Assembly (NCBI RefSeq): GCF_003054555.1
Contig: NZ_CP026304.1
Location: 6,944,001 to 7,008,000, forward strand
DNA from: Streptomyces lunaelactis
Lineage (GTDB): Bacteria; Actinomycetota; Actinomycetes; Streptomycetales; Streptomycetaceae
Reading direction: 5' to 3'
Length of the DNA stretch: 64,000 bases
Shown: positions 43,930-52,813 of the stretch, in pieces
Layout: every line of letters starts with the position of its first letter
How positions within the stretch are numbered: position 1 is the stretch's first letter
Notes under the pieces: model-generated
What the model saw: only the letters and a program-made list of their open reading frames with translations
Databases searched by the model: none
What the model was told of the DNA's origin: nothing
Program-made: the position numbers and the translations under genes

Positions 43930-45230
43930 GACGTGCCCTCGCCGGGATCTCCCTCGCCGCGACGCTGATGATCGCGCTGTCCTTCCTCATCCCGCTCGCC
44001 CTGCTCGTACGCGAACAGGCCCGGGACCGGGTGACCACCGCCGCCGAACAGCGTGCGGCCGCCCTCGCCCCGGTACTCGCCCTGACCACCAGGCCGGCCG
44101 ATGTACAGCAGGCCGTCGCGGGCGTGGGCTCGGACGACCGGCTCGCCGTACGGCTCCCGGACGGCCGGCTCGTCGGCACTCCGCATGCGCCGCCGGAGGC
44201 GCTGGACCGCGCGGTGGGCAAACGGGAGACGCTGGCGCTCGACACCGACGAGGGATGGATCTATCTCCAGCCCGTCGTCCTGGACCGGAACCGGGTGGCG
44301 GTCGTCGAGGCCTACGTACCCGCCGGGGATCTGACCCGGGGCGTCGGGGCCTCCTGGGGCGTCATGTCGCTGCTCGCGCTCGGCCTGGTGGGTGGCTCGG
44401 TGCTGGTCGCCGACCGAATGGGCGCCCGGGTCGTCCGCTCCACCAGGAGCCTGAAGCGTGCCTCGCTGGCCCTGGGATCGGGGAACCTCGACATACGGGT
44501 GGAACCGGACGGTCCGCCGGAATTGCAGGAAGCAGGGGCTGCATTCAACACCATGGCCGACCGGGTCGTGGAACTGCTCGCCATCGAACGGGAGATGGTC
44601 GCCGACCTCTCGCACCGGCTCAGGACCCCGCTGACCGCGCTGTACCTGGAGGCGGACCTGCTGGGCGGTTCACCGGGCGCCCGGCGGATCACGGAGGCCG
44701 TCACGCAGCTGGAGGGCGAACTGGACTCGATCATCACCGCCGCCCGCACCCCGCTGGCCGCCGGCCCGGCTAACGGGGCAAAGCCCGCCCGTCCGAGCGA
44801 GGTGACCGAAGTGGTGGCGATGCGGCTCGACTTCTGGTCGGTGCTCGCCACCCAGCAGGACCGGCTGTACGAACGCTCTTTCACGCCGCGCCCGACGCCC
44901 GTACGGTTCCCGGAGGACGACCTCGCCGCGGTCGTGGACGCGCTGATCGGGAACGTCTTCCGGCACACTCCGCAGGGCACCGCCTTCGCCGTACGCGTGG
45001 AGCGCACCGACCGCCATGTGCTGCTGATGGTGGAGGACGCGGGTCCCGGCGTTGCCGACCCGGACGCCGCGCTCACCCGGGGCGTCAGCGTCGGCGGCTC
45101 CACGGGCCTCGGCCTGGACATCGTGGCGCGGGCGGCCCGCGTGGCGGGCGGGGAGCTGGAGATCACCCGCGCGCCGATGGGCGGGGCTCGGGTGCGGGTG
45201 TCGTTCGGGCTGGCGGGCGAGGAGCGGTAG
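43926..45230 (+). CDS. sensor histidine kinase
   Basis: 434 aa. TM1 at ~8-26, an extracytoplasmic sensor of ~110 residues, TM2 at ~139-158, HAMP, H-box V-A-D-L-S-H-R-L-R-T-P-L-T-A-L (His near 231). N-box (V-V-D-A-L-I-G-N-V-F-R-H-T), G1 (V-E-D-A-G-P-G-V) and G2 (G-G-S-T-G-L-G-L-D-I-V) complete the ATPase. Partner of the preceding regulator. Stimulus unknown. Confidence 0.92.
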   Translation: MRRALAGISLAATLMIALSFLIPLALLVREQARDRVTTAAEQRAAALAPVLALTTRPADVQQAVAGVGSDDRLAVRLPDGRLVGTPHAPPEALDRAVGKRETLALDTDEGWIYLQPVVLDRNRVAVVEAYVPAGDLTRGVGASWGVMSLLALGLVGGSVLVADRMGARVVRSTRSLKRASLALGSGNLDIRVEPDGPPELQEAGAAFNTMADRVVELLAIEREMVADLSHRLRTPLTALYLEADLLGGSPGARRITEAVTQLEGELDSIITAARTPLAAGPANGAKPARPSEVTEVVAMRLDFWSVLATQQDRLYERSFTPRPTPVRFPEDDLAAVVDALIGNVFRHTPQGTAFAVRVERTDRHVLLMVEDAGPGVADPDAALTRGVSVGGSTGLGLDIVARAARVAGGELEITRAPMGGARVRVSFGLAGEER

Positions 45231-45246
45231 CGGGTCCTCCCAGCTC

Positions 45247-46089
45247 CTACCGGCTTGCGCCGAAGTTCTGCGTCCACCAGGGGCCGCCGTCCCCGAAGTG
45301 CACGCCGATGCCTATCTCCTTGAACGAGCAGTTGAGTATGTTGGCGCGGTGGCCGGGACTGTTCATCCAGGCGTCCATGACGGCGGCCGCATCGGACTGC
45401 CCGCGGGCTATGTTCTCGCCCAGCGTGGACCAGAGATACCCGGCGGCGTCGACGCGGCCGGACATCGTGGACCCGTCGGGTCCGGTGTGGGACATCACGC
45501 CACTGCGGGCCATGACGTCGCTGTAGTCGTCCGCGGCCTCGGTCAGCTTCGCGTTCGACGTGAGCGGCGAACAACCGGCGGACGCGCGCTCTTTGTTGAC
45601 GAGCGTGAGGACTTGAGCCTCGGCGCCGTTCGAGGACCCCGACCCCGCGCCGGAACCGGAACCGCCGGAGGACGAGGCTGAACCGCCAGCACCTCCGGAC
45701 CCACCCGTTCCGCTCCCGCTCCTGGCCTGGACCGTGGGCTTCGGCGCGGTCTTGGGACTCGCCGTCCGCTTCGGCTTGGCGGAGGCCGGGAGGGAGGCGG
45801 ACGGGCTCGTCGAGGCGACCGTCTTCGGGCTCCCCGAAGGCGATGCGATCGGCGACGCGCTGCCCGCCGCTGCATTGTCCTCGCCCTGCCCGGCGACGTC
45901 ACCGGCGGCGTTCGTCTCCACCTGGCCGGCCGCCTTGCCGTCGTTCCCGCCGCCTGTGGCGAGGGTGACGCCGACACCCGCGGTGACGGTGATCACGCCC
46001 AGGGCCAGCACAACGCTGCGTGCCCGCTTCCCGCCCTTGGGGCGGGCGTGAGAACGGGAGTTCGGGCCATCGGCTCGTCGGGAACCCAT
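45247..46089 (-). CDS. CAP-superfamily secreted/anchored protein
   Basis: 280 aa. One membrane helix near residues 22-42, a long Ser/Pro/Gly-rich spacer, then a CAP (SCP/PR1-like) domain from ~155. Domain signs are L-T-L-V-N-K-E-R-A-S-A-G-C-S-P-L, V-M-S-H-T-G-P-D-G, L-G-E-N-I-A-R-G, A-W-M-N-S-P-G-H-R-A-N-I-L-N, ending W-W-T-Q-N-F-G. Function of bacterial CAP proteins is generally unclear. ATG 46089 decided by AGGTG and by where the basic N-terminus begins. Converges on the kinase gene. Confidence 0.88.
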   Translation of the reverse strand: MGSRRADGPNSRSHARPKGGKRARSVVLALGVITVTAGVGVTLATGGGNDGKAAGQVETNAAGDVAGQGEDNAAAGSASPIASPSGSPKTVASTSPSASLPASAKPKRTASPKTAPKPTVQARSGSGTGGSGGAGGSASSSGGSGSGAGSGSSNGAEAQVLTLVNKERASAGCSPLTSNAKLTEAADDYSDVMARSGVMSHTGPDGSTMSGRVDAAGYLWSTLGENIARGQSDAAAVMDAWMNSPGHRANILNCSFKEIGIGVHFGDGGPWWTQNFGASR

Positions 46090-46220
46090 ACGTGCAACAC
46101 CTCGGAAGGAAGACGGCTGAGCAGGCGAGATCCCGGCGGACGCAGCCGCGCCCACCGGGATCACGGTGGGGGGTTGACGAGAGCGTAAGCCGGTCCGAAC
46201 GTCGAAAGACCCCGAGAAAG

Positions 46221-46237
46221 GGCTTCTTCAAGAAGCC
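46221..46237. promoter_or_regulatory. perfect palindrome upstream of the CAP gene
   Basis: GGCTTCTTCAAGAAGCC, 8-bp arms around one base, 132 bases upstream of ATG 46089. Operator or short terminator; cannot tell. Confidence 0.4.
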
Positions 46238-46394
46238 ATAAGAAAGCCATCAGACTCCCACCAGGTACGCCGGGCAGGCCGCGGGGCGACGTGTCCGGTC
46301 CACCCCGCTTGTGGGCAGGCGCAGCCTGTGGCGTATAGGTCTGGACCATTGCTGTCCGTCGCGGAGGTCTGATCGTGCAACGTCCCCCCACACT

Positions 46395-46760
46395 CCCCGC
46401 GTTGGCCTGCGTGTCATGTGGGAGCAGGCAACCGACAACAAGGCGGTTACTGGGTATGAGGTGTTCCACCAGGGCGCCAAGGTCACGTCGCTGCCGGGCG
46501 GCAAGCACATGGTCGACATCGACCGGCTGTCCCCGTCGACGGCCTACATCTTCACCGTCCGCGCAAGCGACTCCGCCGGGGACCTCTCCGCGCCCAGTGC
46601 CGCCGTGCCCGTCACCACCCCGGCCCCCACGCCGGAGGACCACAAGGCGCTCTGGCGTCCCGTGAAGCTGAGCGGCCGGGCCGAGGGGAGTCGCGCGGCG
46701 GCCCCTGTCCTGGGGGCGCGCCGCCGACGACATGGGCGTCACCTCGTACGAGGGGAAGGG
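46395..46760 (+). pseudogene. remnant of a fibronectin type III repeat protein
   Basis: From ~46407 one frame encodes a nearly complete FnIII module (WEQATDNKAVTGYEVF, L-P-G-G-K-H-M-V-D-I-D-R-L-S-P-S-T-A-Y, then A-P-S-A-A-V-P-V-T-T). After G-R-A-E-G-S-R-A the next module continues in another frame (S-W-G-R-A-A-D-D-M-G-V-T-S-Y-E) and then stops making sense. No start codon, signal peptide or catalytic domain remains. Probably the tail of a secreted enzyme or lipoprotein gene. Confidence 0.65.
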
Positions 46761-46890
46761 GCCCAGCACCGCGCCCACCGATTTCAGGCCGTCGTTCGAC
46801 GCTCGCAGTGAATTGCCGGGCGAGACGTGGCCGGGCATACGTATGGTGCCCTCTGCTCACCCGAAAGCGACTGTCTGGAAGGAGGTTCCT

Positions 46891-48459
46891 GTGCGCAGTG
46901 GGCAGCGGGTCTGGACGCTCGTCGAGGTGCGGGGCGGTCCTGGTGAATGGCGAGGCGCAGAGGAGGCTTGGAACCGGGAAGAATGGGACTTCACCGACGA
47001 AGGGCTGCGCGGTGCGGGATGGACGGCCGGAGTCCTGACCGAGGACCCGTTGTCCCGAATCTATGCCGTCGAGGTTCGAGTGGGGGGAGCGGCGCCGCGA
47101 GCCGAGAGAGAAGCCGAGTGGGCGGTGGCCCGCCTTGCGGACGTGTCGGCGATCGAGATGTATCCCCGGATGCCGGTGCGATGGGACAGAGACAGGGAGC
47201 TGTTGCCCCGGTGGCGCGTACTCACCACCGATCACCGTCCGCCCGAAGCCGACGAAGAGCCGTCTACCTGGCTGGCTCGACGGCAGCGGCAATGGCGGCG
47301 CCGAGCCGTGCGTCTCACCGAGTGGACAGGCCGGTACGACACCGGTGAGACGGTCCTCGGGTCGGCTGAAGAGGCCCTGGCCCTGGCACGTACGGGCTGG
47401 CCGCACCGTGACGCACCGCGTACCGATGTCGCTGTACGCCCACTGGACGGCCGGGACGGACGGCCGACTGTCGCACGGAGAACTGCAGATCTTGACAGGC
47501 GACTGACGCAGATTCTGGGTCTTGTGGTCCTCACCGGCTGCGGGGCGGCGGTCGCGAAGGGCACGCAGGGCCCTGTGTTCTGGCTCTGGGTCGTCAGTGC
47601 GGCGACGTCCTTCTGCATCGCCTGGTGGCTCGGCGGAAGGCTGGAGCAGGTAGGCGGCGAGACGATCGGACGGCTGCTCGTCGCCCTGCTCGGCGTGTAT
47701 GTCGTCGGCGTCTTCCTTGGCTGGTCGCTGGACGAGGCTTCGGGCCTGTCCCGCGCGCAGGCTCTGTTGCTGCCCGTGTTCGTGGCCGTGGCTGTCGGTA
47801 TGAGTCTGCTTGTCCGGAGCTGGACGAGCAGCACGCACATCGCCTGGGTGGGGCCGGCCGTGGTCGCCGTGCTGGTGCCGGTTCTCGCTGTTACCGGCAG
47901 GCTGTTGCACTGGATGTACGGCGACGAGCTCGGACTGAGCACGAGCGAAATGGATGTGTCGGGGATCTGGCAGGCGGCGTCCGCGCTGAAGCTGCTGACG
48001 CCGATGAGTGCGCTGCTCCTCGTTCCTTCGGCGTGGGCCATCGCACGGCATTGGCATCTGGTACGCCACGGCGGACGATTCAGCGCCGTGGTTTTCGCCG
48101 TGGTGGCCCTCCTGTTGGCACTCAACGCGGGAAGTCTGGGCCTGGAATCTCCTCAGCGCGCCGCAGACGCGGTCAAGGCTGTCGCCCGTCAGGGCGGAGG
48201 CACGCCACCATCATATTTTGGCGTCGAGCCCGAGTGGATCTGCTTGACACCGACGGTTCCTGAGACAGAGCTGAACACACAGGGCGGGATTCTGAAGCCG
48301 CGACGCCCCTACGTCACGTTCGGCACGACACAGGACGCGGTCGTGGTCTGGGACGCGGACCACGACCGGAAGTTGCTCGTGCCGGTGGAGCAGGTCCGGA
48401 CCACGCCCGCCGACACGCATGCGGCGCGGGCGTCCTGCCGCGCGGAACTCCGGGACTGA
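46891..48459 (+). CDS. polytopic membrane protein of unknown function
   Basis: 522 aa. The N-terminal ~200 residues are soluble, charged and Trp-rich (W-N-R-E-E-W-D-F, W-L-A-R-R-Q-R-Q-W-R-R-R). Six to eight hydrophobic segments follow (for example I-L-G-L-V-V-L-T-G-C-G-A-A-V, L-L-V-A-L-L-G-V-Y-V-V-G-V-F-L). A C-terminal soluble ~80-residue segment contains F-G-V-E-P-E-W-I-C-L. GTG 46891 follows GGAAGGAGG; the longer open frame upstream is FnIII remnant. No family recognised. Opens the accessory region. Confidence 0.75.
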   Translation: MRSGQRVWTLVEVRGGPGEWRGAEEAWNREEWDFTDEGLRGAGWTAGVLTEDPLSRIYAVEVRVGGAAPRAEREAEWAVARLADVSAIEMYPRMPVRWDRDRELLPRWRVLTTDHRPPEADEEPSTWLARRQRQWRRRAVRLTEWTGRYDTGETVLGSAEEALALARTGWPHRDAPRTDVAVRPLDGRDGRPTVARRTADLDRRLTQILGLVVLTGCGAAVAKGTQGPVFWLWVVSAATSFCIAWWLGGRLEQVGGETIGRLLVALLGVYVVGVFLGWSLDEASGLSRAQALLLPVFVAVAVGMSLLVRSWTSSTHIAWVGPAVVAVLVPVLAVTGRLLHWMYGDELGLSTSEMDVSGIWQAASALKLLTPMSALLLVPSAWAIARHWHLVRHGGRFSAVVFAVVALLLALNAGSLGLESPQRAADAVKAVARQGGGTPPSYFGVEPEWICLTPTVPETELNTQGGILKPRRPYVTFGTTQDAVVVWDADHDRKLLVPVEQVRTTPADTHAARASCRAELRD

Positions 48460-48474
48460 CGCATCAGGCGTAGC

Positions 48475-48955
48475 TCAGTTCCTGATGGCGACCACGGCCC
48501 AGCCCGTCTTGCCGGGAGCGCCGGGAGCGCCGGGAGCGCCGGTACGCGGGGTGACGCCCCAGTCGGCGGCGAGCGCGTCGACCAGGAGCAGTCCGCGACC
48601 CGACTCCTGCTCCAGCGACCTGAGTGGGAGAGCCTGATCGCGACAGGGCCGCTGCTCGGCGCGAGTCTCGGTGATGTCGATGCGCAGAGCGGCCGGGCTC
48701 GCGGCGAGGCAGAGGTGGAAGTCCCGCCCGGGTACGTGCCCGTGACGCACGGCGTTCGCGACGAGCTCGGCTGCGATCAGCGTGACCGTCTCGTTGGCGG
48801 TGGAGTCGTACGGGTGACCCCACTCGTGGAGACGGAGAGACGAGCCGGCGGGCGAGCCGTGCGCCGCGGGCCGTCGAGGTGAACCGCATCGTGAACTCGT
48901 GAGTGGTGGCGGGATCGTTAACAAGCCTCGCGGGCGGGGTGGTTGCCGGGTTCAT
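48475..48955 (-). pseudogene. RsbW-like anti-sigma ATPase, frameshifted
   Basis: The N-terminus from ATG 48955 (FTMRFTSTARGARLARRLVS) is in one frame. The body (W-G-H-P-Y-D-S-T-A-N-E-T-V-T-L-I-A-A-E-L-V-A-N-A-V-R-H-G-H) and G-box (E-S-G-R-G-L-L-L-V-D-A-L-A) are in another, with the break near 48835. The gene at 52229 shows the uninterrupted N-terminus, which confirms the break. A 9-bp repeat encodes G-A-P-G-A-P-G-A-P-G near the C-terminus. HATPase fold; would bind sigma or anti-anti-sigma factors. Confidence 0.75.
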
Positions 48956-49073
48956 GCGTCCAACATTTCCGCGTAGTTCACTGCGTTGACCAGCAGTGAC
49001 GCGCTGACTGTCAGGCGGTGTAGCGGGCCGCCGCGCGATCGGGCTGTCTCACGAGCTGGATCGGCAGAAGGGG

Positions 49074-50576
49074 ATGGCCGGAGACGACGACGCGGGCCGC
49101 GACTTCGCAAAGGTCTACAAGTCCGCCGCCTCAACCACACTCGACCAGATGGGCTTCAGTTCCTATCTGTTGGGCGAGTCCGGCAGAGGGTTGATGCGCA
49201 CGGCACGCGAGTTCATGGCCACAGAGAGCAGCATCGCGTCAGCGATCCTGGGCAAACAGATCGACTTGACGGCAGGTATGGGGGATCCGGGGGCGGACTG
49301 TCCTGAGAACTACCTGGGGCTCGGCCGGGAATTGCCCGAGGTGGTCGGTGAGACATCCGGTCTCGAACAGTACGGAACGAATGATCGCTTCCGTGGGTCG
49401 CCGGAGAAAATTCGGGACGTGGCCGGCTCGTGGCGCCACGCCGGAAAACTGATGCTGCGCTTCCTCGAGGATGCCCAGGCCTTCGCATCGACGGCCGACA
49501 AGGCGCACTCCGGTGAGGCAGCGGATGCCTTCCGTACCTACTTCACCATGTGCGTGGGTAGGACATGCCCGCTCGAGCGTGCCCAGCCGGACGAGCCTCT
49601 CGTGACAAATCTGGTAGCGGCATGCAACCAGCTCGCCAAGGCGTGCGACCGGTATGCCGACCACGTCGAAGCCGCCAAGAAGCAGATCCAGCAGAACAAG
49701 CTGGACCTGTTCCACGTCGAAATGCCGTGGGATGCCCCGAGGTTCGGTGGGAACGGAGACGACGGCGGTCTCCATGCCGCCGTGCTGGAAGATCCATGGA
49801 TTCACCAACTCGGCGATATCGCTCACGCCCTCGACGTGTCGGAGAATCGCGTCAAGTTGCCCGACGGCTCGGACGACCCTCGCGGGCCCGGCATACCCTT
49901 CCTGCCCCCGCTGATTCGTGTACCGATCCCCGTGCCACTGAGACTTGCCGCCTACACTGGCCAGCCACCTGGCATTGTGCCTATGGGCAGTGGGTACGAC
50001 CCGACGCTCAACCGCGACCCCTTGCCACCGGCCCCTGGCACCACCCGCATCCTTACCCCTGGCGAACAGAGCACATTCCGTACCTGGGTCAACTCCCTGC
50101 CGCCCGGAGGCTTTGCCGGCGGCGGCGGCCCGAGCCACCCGGACAACGCCTATCAGATGCGTGTGGCCGGCTACCCGGAACGTGAGGTGCCACTGCCCGC
50201 CGCGGCAACCGGAGCGAGTGGCAGGGGCCTCATGGTCGACGGCATGCGTCCCATGGACGGATACGCGATCGAGGCCAAACACGTGCGTGAACCCGATTGC
50301 AAGAAGACCTTCCGGGACCTGGACCAGGTCGACAAGACCCTCGGGACCCCGCCCAAGATCGACGAGAACGGAAAAGTAAAGTTCGACCCGCACCGTGACG
50401 GCATGTACGTAAAGGACGGGAACGAAATGGCGCGCTACCGTGCAGCGCTCTCCGATCCACGCAACGACGAGATACGCGGCTTCGAGATCATCACGAACGA
50501 CCAGCGATCCGCTCCCTACTGGCAGAGCATGATGGCCATGAGCGGAGTAACAGGCACCGCACGCTACGTGCCGTAG
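49074..50576 (+). CDS. candidate polymorphic toxin with restriction-endonuclease-fold C-terminus
   Basis: 500 aa. Residues ~1-210 are alpha-helical and resemble the N-terminal trafficking region of WXG100/LXG-type actinobacterial toxins (G-S-P-E-K-I-R-D-V-A-G-S-W-R-H-A-G-K, H-S-G-E-A-A-D-A-F). A Pro-rich linker with P-F-L-P-P-L-I-R-V-P-I-P-V-P follows. The C-terminal ~140 residues fit the Tox-REase-5 type (Y-Q-M-R-V-A-G-Y-P, G-Y-A-I-E-A-K-H-V with the E-x-K motif, ending with W-Q-S-M-M-A). ATG 49074 follows AGAAGGGG. A small gene 15 bases downstream is the expected immunity partner. Toxic activity is inference. Confidence 0.7.
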   Translation: MAGDDDAGRDFAKVYKSAASTTLDQMGFSSYLLGESGRGLMRTAREFMATESSIASAILGKQIDLTAGMGDPGADCPENYLGLGRELPEVVGETSGLEQYGTNDRFRGSPEKIRDVAGSWRHAGKLMLRFLEDAQAFASTADKAHSGEAADAFRTYFTMCVGRTCPLERAQPDEPLVTNLVAACNQLAKACDRYADHVEAAKKQIQQNKLDLFHVEMPWDAPRFGGNGDDGGLHAAVLEDPWIHQLGDIAHALDVSENRVKLPDGSDDPRGPGIPFLPPLIRVPIPVPLRLAAYTGQPPGIVPMGSGYDPTLNRDPLPPAPGTTRILTPGEQSTFRTWVNSLPPGGFAGGGGPSHPDNAYQMRVAGYPEREVPLPAAATGASGRGLMVDGMRPMDGYAIEAKHVREPDCKKTFRDLDQVDKTLGTPPKIDENGKVKFDPHRDGMYVKDGNEMARYRAALSDPRNDEIRGFEIITNDQRSAPYWQSMMAMSGVTGTARYVP

Positions 50577-50591
50577 AAGTACGGAGACACG

Positions 50592-51050
50592 ATGACGGAC
50601 CAAGACGCGCTGAGGACAACGTTCAGCTTCGCACCGCCGGTCAACGACGCTGCGGCCTGGCATCTGCAGCTCGACGACCTCGCAGCCAAGATCACCGAAG
50701 CCTTCCCCGGAGCGTCTACCTCCTTGGGTGGAGACCTGGGACCACGGTCGGCCGACGCCCTGTCCTTCGAAGTACCACTGGGCGACGGAGTGTGGCTGGA
50801 AGGGCTGGCGACAACCCCCTATCCGGAAATCGGCTCGGTCATGGTGATGCAAGCATCGGCAGCCGAGGCCGCACAATTTGCTGCCTGGTTGCGGGACTCG
50901 ATTGTCCCCTCTCCCTACCTGGTCCATTTCACGAGCGAATTGGCGCTGAACAACGGCGACGACGCCTATTGGGTTCTCCCGCCACACGGAAGCGTCGCTG
51001 AGATCGCTCAGACGCTCCAGCAGCACATCGACTCGACCGATCGTTTGTGA
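50592..51050 (+). CDS. putative immunity protein for the upstream toxin
   Basis: 152 aa, small, soluble and acidic, with no recognised enzyme motif. Sequence such as L-Q-L-D-D-L-A-A-K-I-T-E-A-F-P-G-A and Y-W-V-L-P-P-H-G-S-V-A-E-I-A has the look of cytosolic immunity proteins. The assignment rests on tight linkage (15-bp gap, same strand), size and composition. Start ATG 50592 with a modest ribosome site (GTACGGAGAC). Confidence 0.55.
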   Translation: MTDQDALRTTFSFAPPVNDAAAWHLQLDDLAAKITEAFPGASTSLGGDLGPRSADALSFEVPLGDGVWLEGLATTPYPEIGSVMVMQASAAEAAQFAAWLRDSIVPSPYLVHFTSELALNNGDDAYWVLPPHGSVAEIAQTLQQHIDSTDRL

Positions 51051-51449
51051 CGGAGCAAGGCCGAGGCGTCGTCTCCTGTGGAGTCGGCCGTCGTGAAAGG
51101 CTGCGGAACCCCTCGGCCCAGTCCCGACACCCTCCCTCCGAGCGGGCGCCAGGAGCGAGCACGAAGTCCGCCTGGGCGCCTGTTTCGTGTGCGGACCGGG
51201 GTGGAGAGCGGGCCGTGAACGAACGGCCCTTTTGGTCCTGTCCGTAGCCGATGGCTCACGGGCTTTCGGGCCCGTTCTCGGGGTGTAGTGCGGGCAGTCC
51301 CCTCGGGCCACACCCCGAGGCACACCGCCGCCCTCGCGTCACGCCGGCCATGCGAGCTGCGTCACGGAGCAGGGCTCGGGCATCGACCTCTGGGGCGCGG
51401 CTACCATCTCCTCGGATGACCAGATGGCCACTCATGGTGAGGAGTTGGC
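51051..51449. other. intergenic, no gene seen
   Basis: Open frames here lack homology and start signals. No strong hairpin or repeat noticed. It follows the toxin/immunity pair and may contain insertion debris. Confidence 0.4.
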
Positions 51450-51914
51450 GTGGCGGAACTGATCCGACGGCTGCGATTCGGGGCCGACGTCGGCTATCAC
51501 AGTTTCTGTCTCCAGGAGTCGGATGATGCCGATCTTCCTGTGCCGTATCCCGACGACAGCGTGTTCGGACAGTTTCTCACCTCGTTTCCCGGACGTGTCG
51601 ACATCTTCAGCGCCGCGCACACGCACACCGCCGCCGTGACCGCCGAGGTGTGGGACGGCCGCCCGCCCGAAGAGGACTGGGCGCGGTGGGACGAGCACGG
51701 TGAGGCCGAGTTCGTGTCGACCAGCGGCGAAGTGGCGGTCTGCTCCATGAGCCTCGGGCGTACGGACCAGACCGTCACGCTGTCCGACAAGGGCGGCACC
51801 TGGCAGGTCCAGGTGTGCTGCGCGGGACGGGACGAAGCCGAGCGGCTGTCCGCGGAGACCGGCACCGCCGACGGCATCGAGCGCTACCTCGTCCGGTTCT
51901 GGCCCCAGGCGTAA
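51450..51914 (+). CDS. hypothetical protein
   Basis: 154 aa. GTG 51450 follows GAGGAG. Acidic and soluble with good coding bias; segments V-G-Y-H-S-F-C-L-Q-E-S-D and W-Q-V-Q-V-C-C-A-G-R-D-E-A-E-R suggest a beta-rich fold. No family recognised. Could be another immunity-type or accessory gene. Confidence 0.65.
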   Translation: MAELIRRLRFGADVGYHSFCLQESDDADLPVPYPDDSVFGQFLTSFPGRVDIFSAAHTHTAAVTAEVWDGRPPEEDWARWDEHGEAEFVSTSGEVAVCSMSLGRTDQTVTLSDKGGTWQVQVCCAGRDEAERLSAETGTADGIERYLVRFWPQA

Positions 51915-52228
51915 GGACGACGACGCTCCGGAGGCAGGGCCCGGCCGTCGCCCCCGCCTGACGGGCACTGAACGGCGGCGATTGTGTTGCGGTTGACGGC
52001 AGCTGATGGCACGAGAGGGTGAGTTCGGTGCTTGGGACCCGAACGCTGATCCTCCATGCCCGCACCTCCAATACCGTCCCGCCATCGCACCCCCTCGCGG
52101 CCAACGCATCAGCCGCGAGCGGGTCACGCTCCCAGCCGCGTACATCCCGCCCCGGGACGCGTACAGCCCCTGCCCGTCAGCGCGTCCCTCCTGGTCAACG
52201 GTACGCACGCACCGCGAGCGTTTGCCGC

Positions 52229-52753
52229 ATGAACCGAGCAGTTACCCCTCACGAGGCACCCCAGCAACAGCCCACCCCCAGCGACGAGTTCTCGATGCAG
52301 TTCACCTCCACCCCGCGCGGTGCCCGCCTCGCCCGTCGGCTCGTCTCGCACCGGCTCGACGACTGGGGCTATCCGTACGACTCCACCTCGAACGAAACGC
52401 TCACCCTCATCGCCGCGGAGCTCATCGCGAACGCCGTGCGCCACGGACACGTCCCCGGCCGGGACTTCCACCTCCGCCTCACCGCAACCGCAACCGCCAC
52501 CGCTCTGCGCGTCGAGGTCGCCGACACCCGAACTGAGCGACTCCCCGCTACCGAAGACCTCACCACCCCACCCGCCGACGCAGAATCGGGTCGGGGCCTC
52601 TACCTCGTCTCCCAACTCGCCCACCACTGGCGTCGCACCCCGCGCGGGTGCCCCCGGAAAGCAGATGTGGGCGGAGCTGCGCCTGCCGCCCGCTCACTGA
52701 AGGGATGCTCGAACGCACCCTCGGCCGGCACCTACCATCAGCTCGACCCGTAG
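52229..52753 (+). CDS. RsbW-like anti-sigma regulatory ATPase, C-terminus frameshifted
   Basis: The N-terminus (F-S-M-Q-F-T-S-T-P-R-G-A-R-L-A-R-R-L-V-S), N-box (T-L-I-A-A-E-L-I-A-N-A-V-R-H-G-H) and G-box (E-S-G-R-G-L-Y-L-V-S-Q-L-A) are intact. After A-H-H-W the family's usual ending (G-V-A-P-R-A-G-A-P-G-K-Q-M-W-A-E-L-R-L) is in a second frame stopping near 52700, while this frame runs on to 52753 with ~40 unrelated residues. Probably a single-base indel near 52627. The domain may still fold. Paralogue of the broken gene at 48475. Confidence 0.7.
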   Translation: MNRAVTPHEAPQQQPTPSDEFSMQFTSTPRGARLARRLVSHRLDDWGYPYDSTSNETLTLIAAELIANAVRHGHVPGRDFHLRLTATATATALRVEVADTRTERLPATEDLTTPPADAESGRGLYLVSQLAHHWRRTPRGCPRKADVGGAAPAARSLKGCSNAPSAGTYHQLDP

Positions 52754-52813
52754 TGGGTCCGGTGAATCGGGGCGGGCCCGGATGCCGGGCGGTGAACAGG
52801 TGGCTTCCGGCGG

